Assembly: GCA_041496705.1 (NCBI GenBank)
Contig: JBGQFD010000003.1
Span: 16,132-80,131, forward strand
Origin: VBDM01 sp041496705
Lineage (GTDB): Bacteria; Pseudomonadota; Gammaproteobacteria; Burkholderiales; SG8-39
Direction of reading: 5' to 3'
Length of the DNA stretch: 64,000 nucleotides
The position numbers were made by a program, and so were the translations under genes. Numbering within the stretch: the first letter of the stretch is position 1; every line of letters starts with the position of its first letter. A model generated the notes under the pieces. That model saw nothing but the letters and a program-made list of their open reading frames with translations, made no database searches and had not been told where the DNA came from. Below, in pieces: positions 6,863 through 15,678 of this stretch.

Positions 6863-9634
6863 TCAGGCCTTGAGCTTGTCGAGCTGAGACTTCAGCTTTT
6901 CAATCGTCGCGCTGAAGTTTGCCAGGCGCTCTCTTTCCTGGGCCACGACCTCTTGTCGGGCGCGCTCGACGAAATTGGGATTGGCGAGTTTGGTTTTGGA
7001 TTTGGCGATCTCGCCCTCGAAGCGTGCTATTTCCTTCTTCAAACGCTCGGTCTCCGCCGCGGAATCGATCTTGATTTCGAGCATTATGCGATGCGGTCCA
7101 ACGACCGCCACGGGAGAGTCCGAATTCGGAAGGTCATTCACGACGTGAATCTCTGACGTTTTCACCAGCACTGAGAACGCGACCAAGCTGGTGCTGGTGG
7201 GATTACCCGTTATGTAGGCAGGCACCCGAGACTGCGGCGGGAGCTTGTTCTCGCTGCGAAGATTTCTGCCCGCGTTGACCAGCTCTTTCGCGATCGCGAC
7301 TTCGCCCTCCGCGGCCTCATCCATCTTCTCGGGCTGGCTCCTGGGATACGGCGCGAGCATGATTGTCTCGCCGCTCTTCCCGGCCAGAGGTGCGACGCTC
7401 TGCCACAACTCTTCTGTGATGAAGGGAATGATCGGGTGCGCAAGCCGCAGCACCGTCTCTAATACTCGTACCAGGGTTCGGCGCGTGCCACGTTGCTGCG
7501 CTTCGTTGCCCTTCGCGAGCTGGTCCTTCGCGATCTCGACGTACCAGTCGCAGTACTCGTCCCAGACGAAGCGGTAAACTGCGCCCGCTACGTTGTCGAA
7601 CCGGTACTCCGCGAAGCCGGTCTCCACCTCTTTTTCGGCGCGCTGAAGCGTGCTGACAATCCACCGGTCCCAGGCGGACGGTTCAACCGGGGCCTTTTCG
7701 TCCAGCCCGCAGTCCTTACCCTTGGTGTTCATTAGCACGAAGCGGGTTGCGTTCCACAGCTTGTTGCCGAAGTTGCGGTAACCCTCGCAGCGGCTGAGAT
7801 CGAAATTGAGGGTATTCGCGAAGCTCGCCAGGGAAGCGAAGGTGAAACGCAAGGCGTCTGCTCCGAAGGAAGGAATGCCGCCCGGGTAGTGCGCGCGAAC
7901 GTATTTCTCGATCTTCGCTTTGTGCTCGCCGCGCAGAAGGCCGAGGGTGGATTTTTGGAGCAAGGCCTCCAGCGAGATACCGTCGATGAGATCGATCGGG
8001 TCGAGTGTGTTGCCCTTCGACTTGGACATCTTTTCGCCCTCGGCGTCGCGCACGATGGCGTTGATGTACACGTGCCTGAACGGCACCCTGCCGGTGAAAT
8101 GCAGGGTCATCATGATCATTCGGGCGACCCAGAAGAAAATGATGTCGAACCCCGTCACCAGCACCGAAGAAGGGAGAAAGATATCGAGGTCCTTGGTTTT
8201 TTCGGGCCAGCCGAGCGAGGTAAACGGGACGAGGGCAGAGGAAAACCAGGTGTCGAGGACGTCCTCGTCGCGCTTCAGCGCGCCGCGGTAGCCCTTCGCC
8301 GCGGCCAGTGTCTTTGCCTCTTCTTCGCTTCGAGCGACGTAGATATCGCCCTTATCGTCGTACCAGGCGGGTATCTGATGGCCCCACCATAACTGGCGCG
8401 AGATGCACCAGTCCTGGATCTTCTCCAGCCACTGGTTGTACCAGGTGGTCCAGTGCTCGGGGTAGAACTTCACGTCTCCTTTTGCGACCGCGGCGAGGCC
8501 CCGCTTCGCCAGGCCTTCCATTCTCACGAACCACTGGTCGGTCAGCATCGGCTCGACTATCACGCCGGTGCGGCCCGAGCGCGGCACGCGCAACTTGTAG
8601 GATTTCTCCGAGACCAGCAGGTCCTGCGACTTGAGGTCGGCGAGGAGCCGTTTGCGCGCCTCGAATCTTTCCAGCCCACGATAGGCGGCTGGCACGTTTT
8701 CGCTCATCTTCGCGTCGAGCGTCATCACGCCGATCTGCGGCAGCTTGTGACGCTGTCCGACTGCGTAGTCGTTGAAATCGTGCGCAGGAGTGATTTTCAC
8801 GCACCCGGTCCCGAATTCCGGATCCACATAACCGTCGGCAATAACGGGGATCGTGCGCCCGGTGAGCGGCAGCCGCACGCTCCTGCCGATGAGCTTTGAG
8901 TAGCGTTCGTCCTTGGGATTTACCGCTACCGCCACATCGCCCAGCATCGTCTCCGGTCGCGTGGTCGCGACCACGACGCTGCCTGATCCATCCTCAAGCG
9001 GGTAGCGGATCTCCCAGATTTTGCCGTCTTCCTCTTCGCTGTCCACCTCGAGATCAGACACTGCAGTACCCAGCACCGGATCCCAGTTGACCAGACGCTT
9101 GCCACGGTAGATGAGTCCTTCCTCGTGCAATCTCACAAAGACTTCCACCACTGCGCGTGACATGCGCTCGTCCATAGTGAAGTAACCGGCCTTCTGGCCT
9201 TCGGTGTCGGCGAAAGTCCAGTTGCACGACGTCCCCAGCCGCCGCATCTGCCGCGTGATGGTGGATCCCGATTCCTGCTTCCAATCCCAGACGCGTTTCA
9301 CGAATGCTTCACGACCGAGATCGCGGCGCGTCCGGCCTTCGGCCTCGAGTTGCCGTTCCACGACGATCTGCGTTGCGATTCCCGCGTGATCCGTGCCAAT
9401 CACCCAATTCGTGTTGAAGCCCCGCATCCGGTGGTACCGAATCAATGCGTCCATCAGCGTCTGCTGAAACGCGTGGCCCATGTGAAGCGTGCCGGTGACA
9501 TTCGGCGGCGGCAGCTGGATGCAATAAGGGGGGTGCGTAACATCGCCTGAATGCGCGAAATAACCACGGGACTCCCACAGGGAGTACCAGCGCGTCTCGA
9601 CTGCGTGAGGCTCAAAAGTCTTGGGGAGTTCCAT
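6863..9634 (-). CDS. valS: Valyl-tRNA synthetase
   Basis: Charges tRNA-Val with valine in the cytoplasm. The 923 residues show class I signatures: HMGH at residues 51-54 (the HIGH site, after PPPNVTGTL) and KMSKS near residue 531. The editing (CP1) domain lies between them, the anticodon-binding domain follows, and the last ~70 residues form the ValS coiled-coil arm (repeated E/K/R with FVERARQEVV). I chose ATG 9634; a TTG directly upstream adds one residue. A GC-rich inverted repeat lies in the 5' leader (9652-9699). Confidence 0.97.
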   Translation of the reverse strand: MELPKTFEPHAVETRWYSLWESRGYFAHSGDVTHPPYCIQLPPPNVTGTLHMGHAFQQTLMDALIRYHRMRGFNTNWVIGTDHAGIATQIVVERQLEAEGRTRRDLGREAFVKRVWDWKQESGSTITRQMRRLGTSCNWTFADTEGQKAGYFTMDERMSRAVVEVFVRLHEEGLIYRGKRLVNWDPVLGTAVSDLEVDSEEEDGKIWEIRYPLEDGSGSVVVATTRPETMLGDVAVAVNPKDERYSKLIGRSVRLPLTGRTIPVIADGYVDPEFGTGCVKITPAHDFNDYAVGQRHKLPQIGVMTLDAKMSENVPAAYRGLERFEARKRLLADLKSQDLLVSEKSYKLRVPRSGRTGVIVEPMLTDQWFVRMEGLAKRGLAAVAKGDVKFYPEHWTTWYNQWLEKIQDWCISRQLWWGHQIPAWYDDKGDIYVARSEEEAKTLAAAKGYRGALKRDEDVLDTWFSSALVPFTSLGWPEKTKDLDIFLPSSVLVTGFDIIFFWVARMIMMTLHFTGRVPFRHVYINAIVRDAEGEKMSKSKGNTLDPIDLIDGISLEALLQKSTLGLLRGEHKAKIEKYVRAHYPGGIPSFGADALRFTFASLASFANTLNFDLSRCEGYRNFGNKLWNATRFVLMNTKGKDCGLDEKAPVEPSAWDRWIVSTLQRAEKEVETGFAEYRFDNVAGAVYRFVWDEYCDWYVEIAKDQLAKGNEAQQRGTRRTLVRVLETVLRLAHPIIPFITEELWQSVAPLAGKSGETIMLAPYPRSQPEKMDEAAEGEVAIAKELVNAGRNLRSENKLPPQSRVPAYITGNPTSTSLVAFSVLVKTSEIHVVNDLPNSDSPVAVVGPHRIMLEIKIDSAAETERLKKEIARFEGEIAKSKTKLANPNFVERARQEVVAQERERLANFSATIEKLKSQLDKLKA

Positions 9635-9714
9635 CAAATCTCACAAAGCAAGAGCGCGTCGAGCGGCGCCCTCTCGGATGCCCTTCGTCGACCGCGCTCG
9701 AATAAATCATCGCG

Positions 9715-10128
9715 TCAGGATCGGCTGTTTCGCGATTTCGACCGCAACCGCGCGATCTCCTGCTCGATGGCCCGGGTGACTGTTTCGCGAACCAGGGCCT
9801 CAATTTCCAGGTTGATCTGTTCGGTGAGGGCCGGCAGCACCCGCTTGAGGTGCGCTTCGATGCGTGCCCGAAGGGGTTCCTCCAGGATCGTCGCGACTTG
9901 CGGTCCGATAGCGTCGAGCAGGCTTTTCACGAGCTTCGGATCGAGCTCCGGGTGCTCGGTCGCGGCTGCGCTATCTGCCGTGGCCGCGCCTTCTGTCGGC
10001 AGCGCAGGCGCGGGTTCCGTTACCACATCGGTGAGCACAGGGATGTTCGCGCGGTCCGCCCTCGGCGAAGGGTGATAGCGCTTCAGAAAGGCATCGGTTT
10101 TCTCCAGAAGATCTTTTGGGTCGCTCAT
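9715..10128 (-). CDS. Hypothetical protein between holC and valS (possibly DUF2486-like)
   Basis: 137 residues, soluble, rich in Ala, Glu, Arg and Leu. The N-terminus (MSDPKDLLEKTDAFLKRYHP, then IPVLTDVV) resembles short betaproteobacterial proteins found between holC and valS; I recall DUF2486 but cannot confirm it. The second half is helical with alternating charges (LVKSLLDAIGPQVATILEEP), compatible with a coiled coil. Its ATG overlaps the holC stop as ATGA, so translation is probably coupled. No catalytic motif is visible and I assign no function. Confidence 0.7.
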   Translation of the reverse strand: MSDPKDLLEKTDAFLKRYHPSPRADRANIPVLTDVVTEPAPALPTEGAATADSAAATEHPELDPKLVKSLLDAIGPQVATILEEPLRARIEAHLKRVLPALTEQINLEIEALVRETVTRAIEQEIARLRSKSRNSRS

Positions 10129-10553
10129 GGCTCGGACCTGGCAAGGTCGCGATGGTGGATTTCGTAGCCTCGGTCTCGGTAGAAGCGGTACCTCGCCCTG
10201 GCGCGTTCGCGGTCGTCCTGGTCCGAACTGACGACCTCGATCAACCGCGCGAAACGGCTGAACAGAGGGGGGGAATCGTCGTGTAGGTTGAGCATCACTT
10301 CGCAATGCTGCATTTCGGAGTTCCCGCTGCATATGACTACAGGGGTGTCGGACGAAAGGGCGTGAAATTCCATGCAGTGTGGGATGAAGCCGGTGGCCTG
10401 GAACGTCCAGAGGAGTCTGTCCATACTGCGCGCGGTGTTCTCATCGGGTGCGTAGATGATGACCCGCGATCGTTGCTGGAATATCCTGGCGACGATGTCG
10501 CAGGCTGCCTGGAGCCTGGACTCGGCGTTGGAAAAGAACTCGACCTGCGTCAT
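10125..10553 (-). CDS. holC: DNA polymerase III chi subunit
   Basis: 142 residues, matching the chi subunit of the clamp loader, which binds single-stranded DNA-binding protein and pairs with psi. The N-terminal pattern MTQVEFFSNAESRLQAACDI and the YAPDENTARSMDRLLWTF segment are characteristic. The start is placed at ATG 10553 (MTQVEFF); longer in-frame starts would overlap pepA. It lies 13 bases downstream of the pepA stop and overlaps the next gene by four bases, the common pepA-holC-valS order of proteobacteria. Confidence 0.92.
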   Translation of the reverse strand: MTQVEFFSNAESRLQAACDIVARIFQQRSRVIIYAPDENTARSMDRLLWTFQATGFIPHCMEFHALSSDTPVVICSGNSEMQHCEVMLNLHDDSPPLFSRFARLIEVVSSDQDDRERARARYRFYRDRGYEIHHRDLARSEP

Positions 10554-10566
10554 TTCGGAAGAGTTC

Positions 10567-12054
10567 CTACCCTTTCGCACGTCCCATGAGGAATGCCGCA
10601 AGCATCGGGACCGGCCTTCCCGTGGCTCCCTTTTCCTTGCCGGATTTCCAGGCGGTCCCGGCGATATCGAGGTGGGCCCAGTCGTAGCGGCGTGCGAACC
10701 GCGACAGAAAGCAGGCTGCCGTAATGCTTCCGGCCGCCCTGCCGCCGATGTTGGCGAAATCCGCGAAATTGCTCTTCAGTTGTTCCTGGTAGTCGTCCCA
10801 GAGAGGTAACTGCCAGGCGCGGTCCCAGGACTCTTCACCGGCGGCTAGCAGTTCGCGCGCGAGCGCATCGCGGTTCGCAAACAAGCCGGAGCAGACATGG
10901 CCAAGCGCAACAATGCAGGCACCGGTCAATGTGGCGACGTCGACCACCGCCTGCGGTTCGAATCGCTCGGCGTAGCTCAGCGCGTCGGCGAGAATGAGTC
11001 GTCCTTCCGCGTCGGTGTTCAGAATTTCTATCGTCTGGCCGGACATGCTCGTAACGACATCGCCCGGTTTGGATGCGGCGCCTCCAGGCATGTTTTCGCA
11101 GGCCGGCACCAGGCCCACCACGTTCAGCTTCATCTCGAGCTCGGCCACGGCCCGCAACGTCCCAAGCACGCTCGCGGCTCCGCACATGTCGAACTTCATC
11201 TCGTCCATTTCAGCCGAGGGTTTGATCGAAATACCCCCGGTGTCGAACGTAATGCCTTTGCCGATGAGCACCACAGGACGCGCTTTCTTGCCTGCGCCGG
11301 AATACCGCAGGATCACAAACTTTGGCGGCTGGCGTGACCCCTTCGATACCGACAGCAGCGAACCCATGCCGAGCTTCGCCATGTCCTTCTGGTCGAGCAC
11401 GTCGACGCTGAACTTCCATTCTTTCCCGAGTTTTACCGCTGCGTCGGCTAGATACGTCGGGGTACAGATGTTGGCAGGCAGATTCCCGAGATCGCGGGTG
11501 AGCGCCATGCCGGCTGCGATGGCTCGCCCCTCGCGCACCCCGCGCTCGATCGCCGGCGCATCCTGCTTCGACATGGCAGTTATCGCAACGCGAGCGAGCG
11601 GCCGGGGCTGTGGTTTCTTGCTTTTCATCTTATCGAACCGGTAAGCCGCGTCGGCCGCCGCGAGCGCCAGTTGGCGCGATCTCCAGGTGACGCCACGGCC
11701 CGCCACGGGTAGCTCCGAGAAAGACAAACACGCTTCCCGTGCTCCCGTGTCGCCTATGGCCGTGATAGCGGTACGACTGCAATTTCGGAATTGCTTCTCG
11801 CCGAATTCCTTTTCCGGCCCCAAGCCGACCAGCAGAACACGCTCGGCCGCAATGCCGCGCACTTCATAGAGAAGACGGGTTGTGCCGAGCCGCCCGTCCA
11901 TGTCTCCGGAGCGCAGGAATTCGCGGATCTGGCCCCGCGAGGCAGTGTCCAGCGCGGAAGCCGCCGCAGAAAGTTTGCGCGGTTCGAACACACCCACGGC
12001 GATACAAGCGCCAGAGTACTTCTCCGGTGCCGCGATTTTTGTGCTAAATTCCAT
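10567..12054 (-). CDS. pepA: Leucyl aminopeptidase PepA
   Basis: 495-residue cytosolic dizinc M17 aminopeptidase that removes N-terminal residues from peptides. The signature NTDAEGRLIL is near residue 341, with the metal and catalytic segment VVLIGKGITFDTGGISIKPS upstream. The start ATG 12054 has AGGAAAG seven bases upstream; the upstream TTG would bury that site. In E. coli PepA also binds DNA in carAB control and Xer recombination, but nothing here tests that. It heads the pepA-holC-hypothetical-valS run and is divergent from lptF. Confidence 0.96.
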   Translation of the reverse strand: MEFSTKIAAPEKYSGACIAVGVFEPRKLSAAASALDTASRGQIREFLRSGDMDGRLGTTRLLYEVRGIAAERVLLVGLGPEKEFGEKQFRNCSRTAITAIGDTGAREACLSFSELPVAGRGVTWRSRQLALAAADAAYRFDKMKSKKPQPRPLARVAITAMSKQDAPAIERGVREGRAIAAGMALTRDLGNLPANICTPTYLADAAVKLGKEWKFSVDVLDQKDMAKLGMGSLLSVSKGSRQPPKFVILRYSGAGKKARPVVLIGKGITFDTGGISIKPSAEMDEMKFDMCGAASVLGTLRAVAELEMKLNVVGLVPACENMPGGAASKPGDVVTSMSGQTIEILNTDAEGRLILADALSYAERFEPQAVVDVATLTGACIVALGHVCSGLFANRDALARELLAAGEESWDRAWQLPLWDDYQEQLKSNFADFANIGGRAAGSITAACFLSRFARRYDWAHLDIAGTAWKSGKEKGATGRPVPMLAAFLMGRAKG

Positions 12055-12185
12055 GATGCTTTCCTGGGGCAAATATGTGCGACTAGCTGCGCGGATTATC
12101 CCCGGTTTATTCCGACCAAGTCAAAGCGGCGTCAAGCCTGTCGGCGCTCGGCCCGCATCTGCCCGGCCTTCGATCCACCTGCAAA

Positions 12186-13262
12186 GTGATATTTCGTCGC
12201 GCGCTGCTGCGTGAATTCAGCAATCTCGCGCTCGCAGTATTTGCGACGCTGTTCGCAATCACGCTGACAACCCAACTGATCCGCCTGCTGGGCCAGGCGG
12301 CGATAGGAAAGGTCCTTTCCGAAGGCGTATTGGCGCTGCTGGCGTTCTCGGCCCTGAATTACCTTCCGATACTGCTGTCGTTGACGCTTTTCATCACAGT
12401 GCTGATCAGCTTGTCGCGGAGCTACCGCGATTCCGAAATGGTCATCTGGTTCGGCTCGGGGCTCTCACTGCTGGCGTGGGTGCGCCCAGTGCTGCTGTTT
12501 GCAGCGCCTTTGATCGCGCTCGTGGCAGTCCTGTCCCTGTTTCTGTCGCCCTGGGCGATACGCAAGGCCGAGGAATACCGGAATCAGATGGACACGCTGG
12601 ATGAGACCACCCGCGTCGCGCCGGGCGTCTTTCGTGAAGCGTCGAGTGCGGATCGGGTGTTCTTCGTCGAGGAGATCGCGGGGGATGAAATCAACGTTCA
12701 GAACGTGTTTGTTGCGCAAATGCGCGGGGACAGTCTGGGTATCATGGTGAGTCGGCGCGGGTACCGCGAGGTGGCGCCCAATGGCGACCGTTTCGTGGTG
12801 CTGCTCGATGGCAGGCGCTACGAGGGGGTCCCGGGCGCCCTCGACTTCAAGGTGATGGATTTCGGGCGCTACGCGCAGAGAATCGAAGCGCGCGAGCGGC
12901 AGGCGGATTCCACTTCGATCAAGGCAATGCCCACGCTCGCATTGATCCAGGAACGAGGCAATGCACACCGCGCTGAATTGCTCTGGCGGATGGGATTGCC
13001 GATCTCGGGCCTGATTCTCGTTCTGCTTGCGATTCCGCTGTCCTTCGTAAATCCACGGGCAAGCCGGTCGATGAATCTTCTTTTTGCTCTGCTTGCCTAC
13101 ATGGTGTACGCAAACCTCCTGAGCATCGCACAGGCCTGGGTTTCCCAGGGCCGACTGTCGTTCCAGATCGGCTGGTGGATCGTGCACGCCGGGATGCTCA
13201 CCCTGTTGGTGCTGATGTTCTACCGGCGGCTTCGCTTCGGTTCTCTGATAGGGGGGCGCTGA
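12186..13262 (+). CDS. lptF: LPS export ABC transporter permease LptF
   Basis: 358 residues with three membrane segments at each end around a periplasmic domain (about residues 125-260), the YjgP/YjgQ permease layout. With LptG and the LptB ATPases it extracts lipopolysaccharide from the inner membrane and hands it to LptC/LptA. GTG start at 12186; the preceding 130 bases separate it from divergent pepA. The stop lies one base before the GTG of lptG, so the two are co-translated. Confidence 0.94.
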   Translation: MIFRRALLREFSNLALAVFATLFAITLTTQLIRLLGQAAIGKVLSEGVLALLAFSALNYLPILLSLTLFITVLISLSRSYRDSEMVIWFGSGLSLLAWVRPVLLFAAPLIALVAVLSLFLSPWAIRKAEEYRNQMDTLDETTRVAPGVFREASSADRVFFVEEIAGDEINVQNVFVAQMRGDSLGIMVSRRGYREVAPNGDRFVVLLDGRRYEGVPGALDFKVMDFGRYAQRIEARERQADSTSIKAMPTLALIQERGNAHRAELLWRMGLPISGLILVLLAIPLSFVNPRASRSMNLLFALLAYMVYANLLSIAQAWVSQGRLSFQIGWWIVHAGMLTLLVLMFYRRLRFGSLIGGR

Positions 13263-13263
13263 C

Positions 13264-14337
13264 GTGGACACTTTGCGCACGTACCTGGCGCGTGAAATTT
13301 ATGCGGCCACCGTGTTCGTATTCGCCGCTTTCCTGAGTCTGTTCGCTTTTTTCGACCTGATCAACGAGCTTACTGATCTTGGCAAAGGCCAGTATCGGCT
13401 GCAGCACGTCCTGGCTTTCGTGGCGCTTTCGATGCCGACTCACGTCTACGAGCTGTTCCCGGTGGCGGTTCTGATCGGCACGCTCTACGCTATATCGCAT
13501 CTAGCCGCCAATTCGGAATTCACTGTCATGCGCGGCTCGGGGCTGGCGCCGCTGCGAGCCACGACCACGCTGTTCCGGATCGGCATAGTCTTTATCGTCG
13601 CCACCTTGGTTTTCGGGGAGCTGATCGCTCCGGTTTCCGAACGAGCCGCGAAGCAGCTGAAGCTTTCGGCGACCAGCGCGATCGTCGCTCAGGAATTTCA
13701 CACTGGCCTTTGGGTGAAGGACGATCGTCGCTTCGTGAACGTACGCGAAGTCCTCCCGGATACGAGCCTCTCGGGCGTGAGGATATTCGAGTTCGACGAT
13801 CAGTATCGCCTCAAATCTATCAGCATCGCGCAGCAGGGCAGGTACGTCGGAAAAAGTACTTGGCGCCTCCAGGATGTGACGCAGACCGGCTTTGCACCTT
13901 CCGGTAGCAGCGTGCAGCGACTCGCCGAGCTCGACTGGACTTCCGTCCTCACGCCGGACATCCTCTCGGTGCTCTTCGTGCTTCCCGAACGAATGTCCGC
14001 CTGGAACCTGTACCAGTACACGCGGCACCTCTCGGAAAACCGGCAGAAGACCGAGCGCTACGAAATTGCCATGTGGAAAAAGCTCGTATATCCGTTCGCG
14101 TCCCTGGTCATGATGGCGCTCGCATTGCCTTTTGCCTACGTGCACGTGCGGGCGGGTGGGGTCGGCGTTAAGGTATTTTCGGGGATCATGCTCGGGGTCG
14201 TTTTCCACATGCTCAACAGCCTATTTTCGCACCTGGGACTCCTGGGCAACTGGCCGCCCTTCTTCAGTGCGGTACTGCCGAGTGGCGTTTTCCTGGGTGC
14301 TGCAGCCCTGGCGATGCTTTGGGTGGAACGGCGCTGA
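13264..14337 (+). CDS. lptG: LPS export ABC transporter permease LptG
   Basis: 357 residues, partner permease of LptF with the same six-segment, central periplasmic-domain plan. The start sequence MDTLRTYLAREIYAATVFVFAAFL and the C-terminal segment LVMMALALPFAYVHVRAGG are typical of LptG. GTG start one base after the lptF stop. It ends convergently against the RDD gene with 21 bases between them. Confidence 0.94.
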   Translation: MDTLRTYLAREIYAATVFVFAAFLSLFAFFDLINELTDLGKGQYRLQHVLAFVALSMPTHVYELFPVAVLIGTLYAISHLAANSEFTVMRGSGLAPLRATTTLFRIGIVFIVATLVFGELIAPVSERAAKQLKLSATSAIVAQEFHTGLWVKDDRRFVNVREVLPDTSLSGVRIFEFDDQYRLKSISIAQQGRYVGKSTWRLQDVTQTGFAPSGSSVQRLAELDWTSVLTPDILSVLFVLPERMSAWNLYQYTRHLSENRQKTERYEIAMWKKLVYPFASLVMMALALPFAYVHVRAGGVGVKVFSGIMLGVVFHMLNSLFSHLGLLGNWPPFFSAVLPSGVFLGAAALAMLWVERR

Positions 14338-14358
14338 CGAGGGCCATGCCTACCAGTC

Positions 14359-14796
14359 TCAGTCAGGGCTTGCGCCTTTGGTCAGGACGATCCTGGTCCC
14401 GGCGAGGCGGTCATGCAGGAACTGGCGGTCGCGGTCGACAAATGCCCAGAGAAGACCGCCACCGAAAAGCGTGAACGAAGGCCAGGCGAGGACGTATCTC
14501 AGCAATGCGCGGGCGAATCCGACCGAGTGTCCGTTCTTGTCAATCACGCGGATCTTCCAGGTTTGCATCGGCAGCGTTCGTCCCCCCCGGGTCCAGCATG
14601 CTATGAAGTAGGCGCCCAGAGCCAGGAACAGGTAAAGCTGGAAGATACGCCGGGATCCGCCGGCGAGACCGGGGATGATGTGGTACATGAGACCGGCGAA
14701 AAGCGAGAGCGCCAGCACGACGAGTGCTTCGTAGAGCATCGACAAGACTCGCCGACCGATCCCCGCACCCTGGGACTTGACGGAGCCATTCGGCAT
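14359..14796 (-). CDS. RDD family membrane protein
   Basis: 145 residues. The RDD fold is visible: two hydrophobic hairpins with Arg near the first (GIGRRVLSMLYEALVVLAL) and Asp-rich ends (WAFVDRDRQFLHDRLAGT), plus the WKIRVIDKNG segment. RDD proteins are small inner-membrane proteins of mostly unknown function; some are linked to sodium/proton exchange. I chose ATG 14796 because the upstream in-frame part overlaps the DUF3106 gene and is Pro/Arg-rich low-complexity. It is the last gene of the sigma factor-DUF3619-DUF3106-RDD run. Confidence 0.87.
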   Translation of the reverse strand: MPNGSVKSQGAGIGRRVLSMLYEALVVLALSLFAGLMYHIIPGLAGGSRRIFQLYLFLALGAYFIACWTRGGRTLPMQTWKIRVIDKNGHSVGFARALLRYVLAWPSFTLFGGGLLWAFVDRDRQFLHDRLAGTRIVLTKGASPD

Positions 14797-14818
14797 CGAG
14801 CACACAGCTCTGCACAGG

Positions 14819-15322
14819 CTACCGAGTGGCGGGAGCGGGCGCGACGGGATTCGCAGGTACGGTCGAGGGCGGTACCGAGTCGGACGGGGACGCGGTCTTG
14901 GGCGCAGTGGATTTGCGTGGAGGGGGCACGAGATTCTGCCGCTCGCGTTCCGGCAGGCGGTTGTATTCATCCCACTTCTGCTTCAGCCCCTGCTTCTTGT
15001 CGGGCGGCAATTTCTCCATTTTCTTGTAGCGCTCGCGGGCGGCCTGCCGCTCTTTCGGGGTGAGCTTTGCCCAGGCCTGCATGCGCCGCTGGACGCGCGC
15101 CTGCTCGTCGGGCTTCATCTTCGGGTAGCGCTTGGCGATGCCAAGCCACTTGCGCTGGCGGTCAGGCCCGAGATTCTCCCAGTCGGGGGCGAGTGGCGCC
15201 AGAATTTGCTGCTGCTCCGCGTTCAACTCCCCCCAAGTTGGGGGTTTCTTGGATGGCGTGTCGGCGAAGACGGGGAGCGAGGTGCAGAGCCAAAGTGCTA
15301 GTGCGAGGAGCGCTTTAGCCAT
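14819..15322 (-). CDS. DUF3106 domain protein, exported
   Basis: 167 residues. A signal peptide (about 1-21, ending PVFA-DTP) is followed by a DUF3106 domain with repeated Trp/Leu/Pro helical segments (TWGELNAEQQQILAPLAPDW, then W-x-L pairs). The Pro/Ser/Ala-rich C-terminus looks unstructured. Periplasmic and uncharacterised. It overlaps the DUF3619 gene by 25 bases, so translation is likely coupled. The helical part loosely resembles CpxP/Spy-type periplasmic sensors (repeated LTPEQ-like turns), but this is only an impression. Confidence 0.85.
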   Translation of the reverse strand: MAKALLALALWLCTSLPVFADTPSKKPPTWGELNAEQQQILAPLAPDWENLGPDRQRKWLGIAKRYPKMKPDEQARVQRRMQAWAKLTPKERQAARERYKKMEKLPPDKKQGLKQKWDEYNRLPERERQNLVPPPRKSTAPKTASPSDSVPPSTVPANPVAPAPATR

Positions 15323-15678
15323 GTATCGAATCCCTTGTCGAGGTAGGCGTCCAGCGGCAGGTCGCTGGTCAGAACCGCCGCGTCAATTTCCTCGATTTCC
15401 GCGGCGAACTGCGTCTCGCGCCATTGGCTGACTGCAACCAGTCCGAGAATCAGCACGGCCATGGGAAGCAGCATGCGCGGGATCAGCGACGAGGGGCCAC
15501 CCCACGCGCCGACGACGTTGTCGGCCCAGGTCAACAAGGAAACGCGGGATCCGACGCGCTGGTGCGCCAAGGCTTGCTCGCGCCCAGCCTTCAGGCGCGC
15601 CAGCTTCCCGGCATCCAGATTGTCGAGCCCTTGGTTGAGGTGCTGCTTGACTCGATAGGCGATCTGCTGTTCGTTCAT
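15298..15678 (-). CDS. DUF3619 family protein, candidate anti-sigma factor
   Basis: 126 residues: a charged cytoplasmic N-terminus (MNEQQIAYRVKQHLNQGLD), one membrane segment (RMLLPMAVLILGLVAVSQW, about 68-86), and a short acidic periplasmic tail (EEIDAAVLTSDLPLDAYLD). A one-pass protein whose ATG overlaps the stop of an ECF sigma factor gene (ATGA) is the classic position of an anti-sigma factor. DUF3619 has no proven function that I know of, so the role is inference. The start is fixed by family-like MNEQQ and the overlap. Confidence 0.85.
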   Translation of the reverse strand: MNEQQIAYRVKQHLNQGLDNLDAGKLARLKAGREQALAHQRVGSRVSLLTWADNVVGAWGGPSSLIPRMLLPMAVLILGLVAVSQWRETQFAAEIEEIDAAVLTSDLPLDAYLDKGFDTWLKRSSH

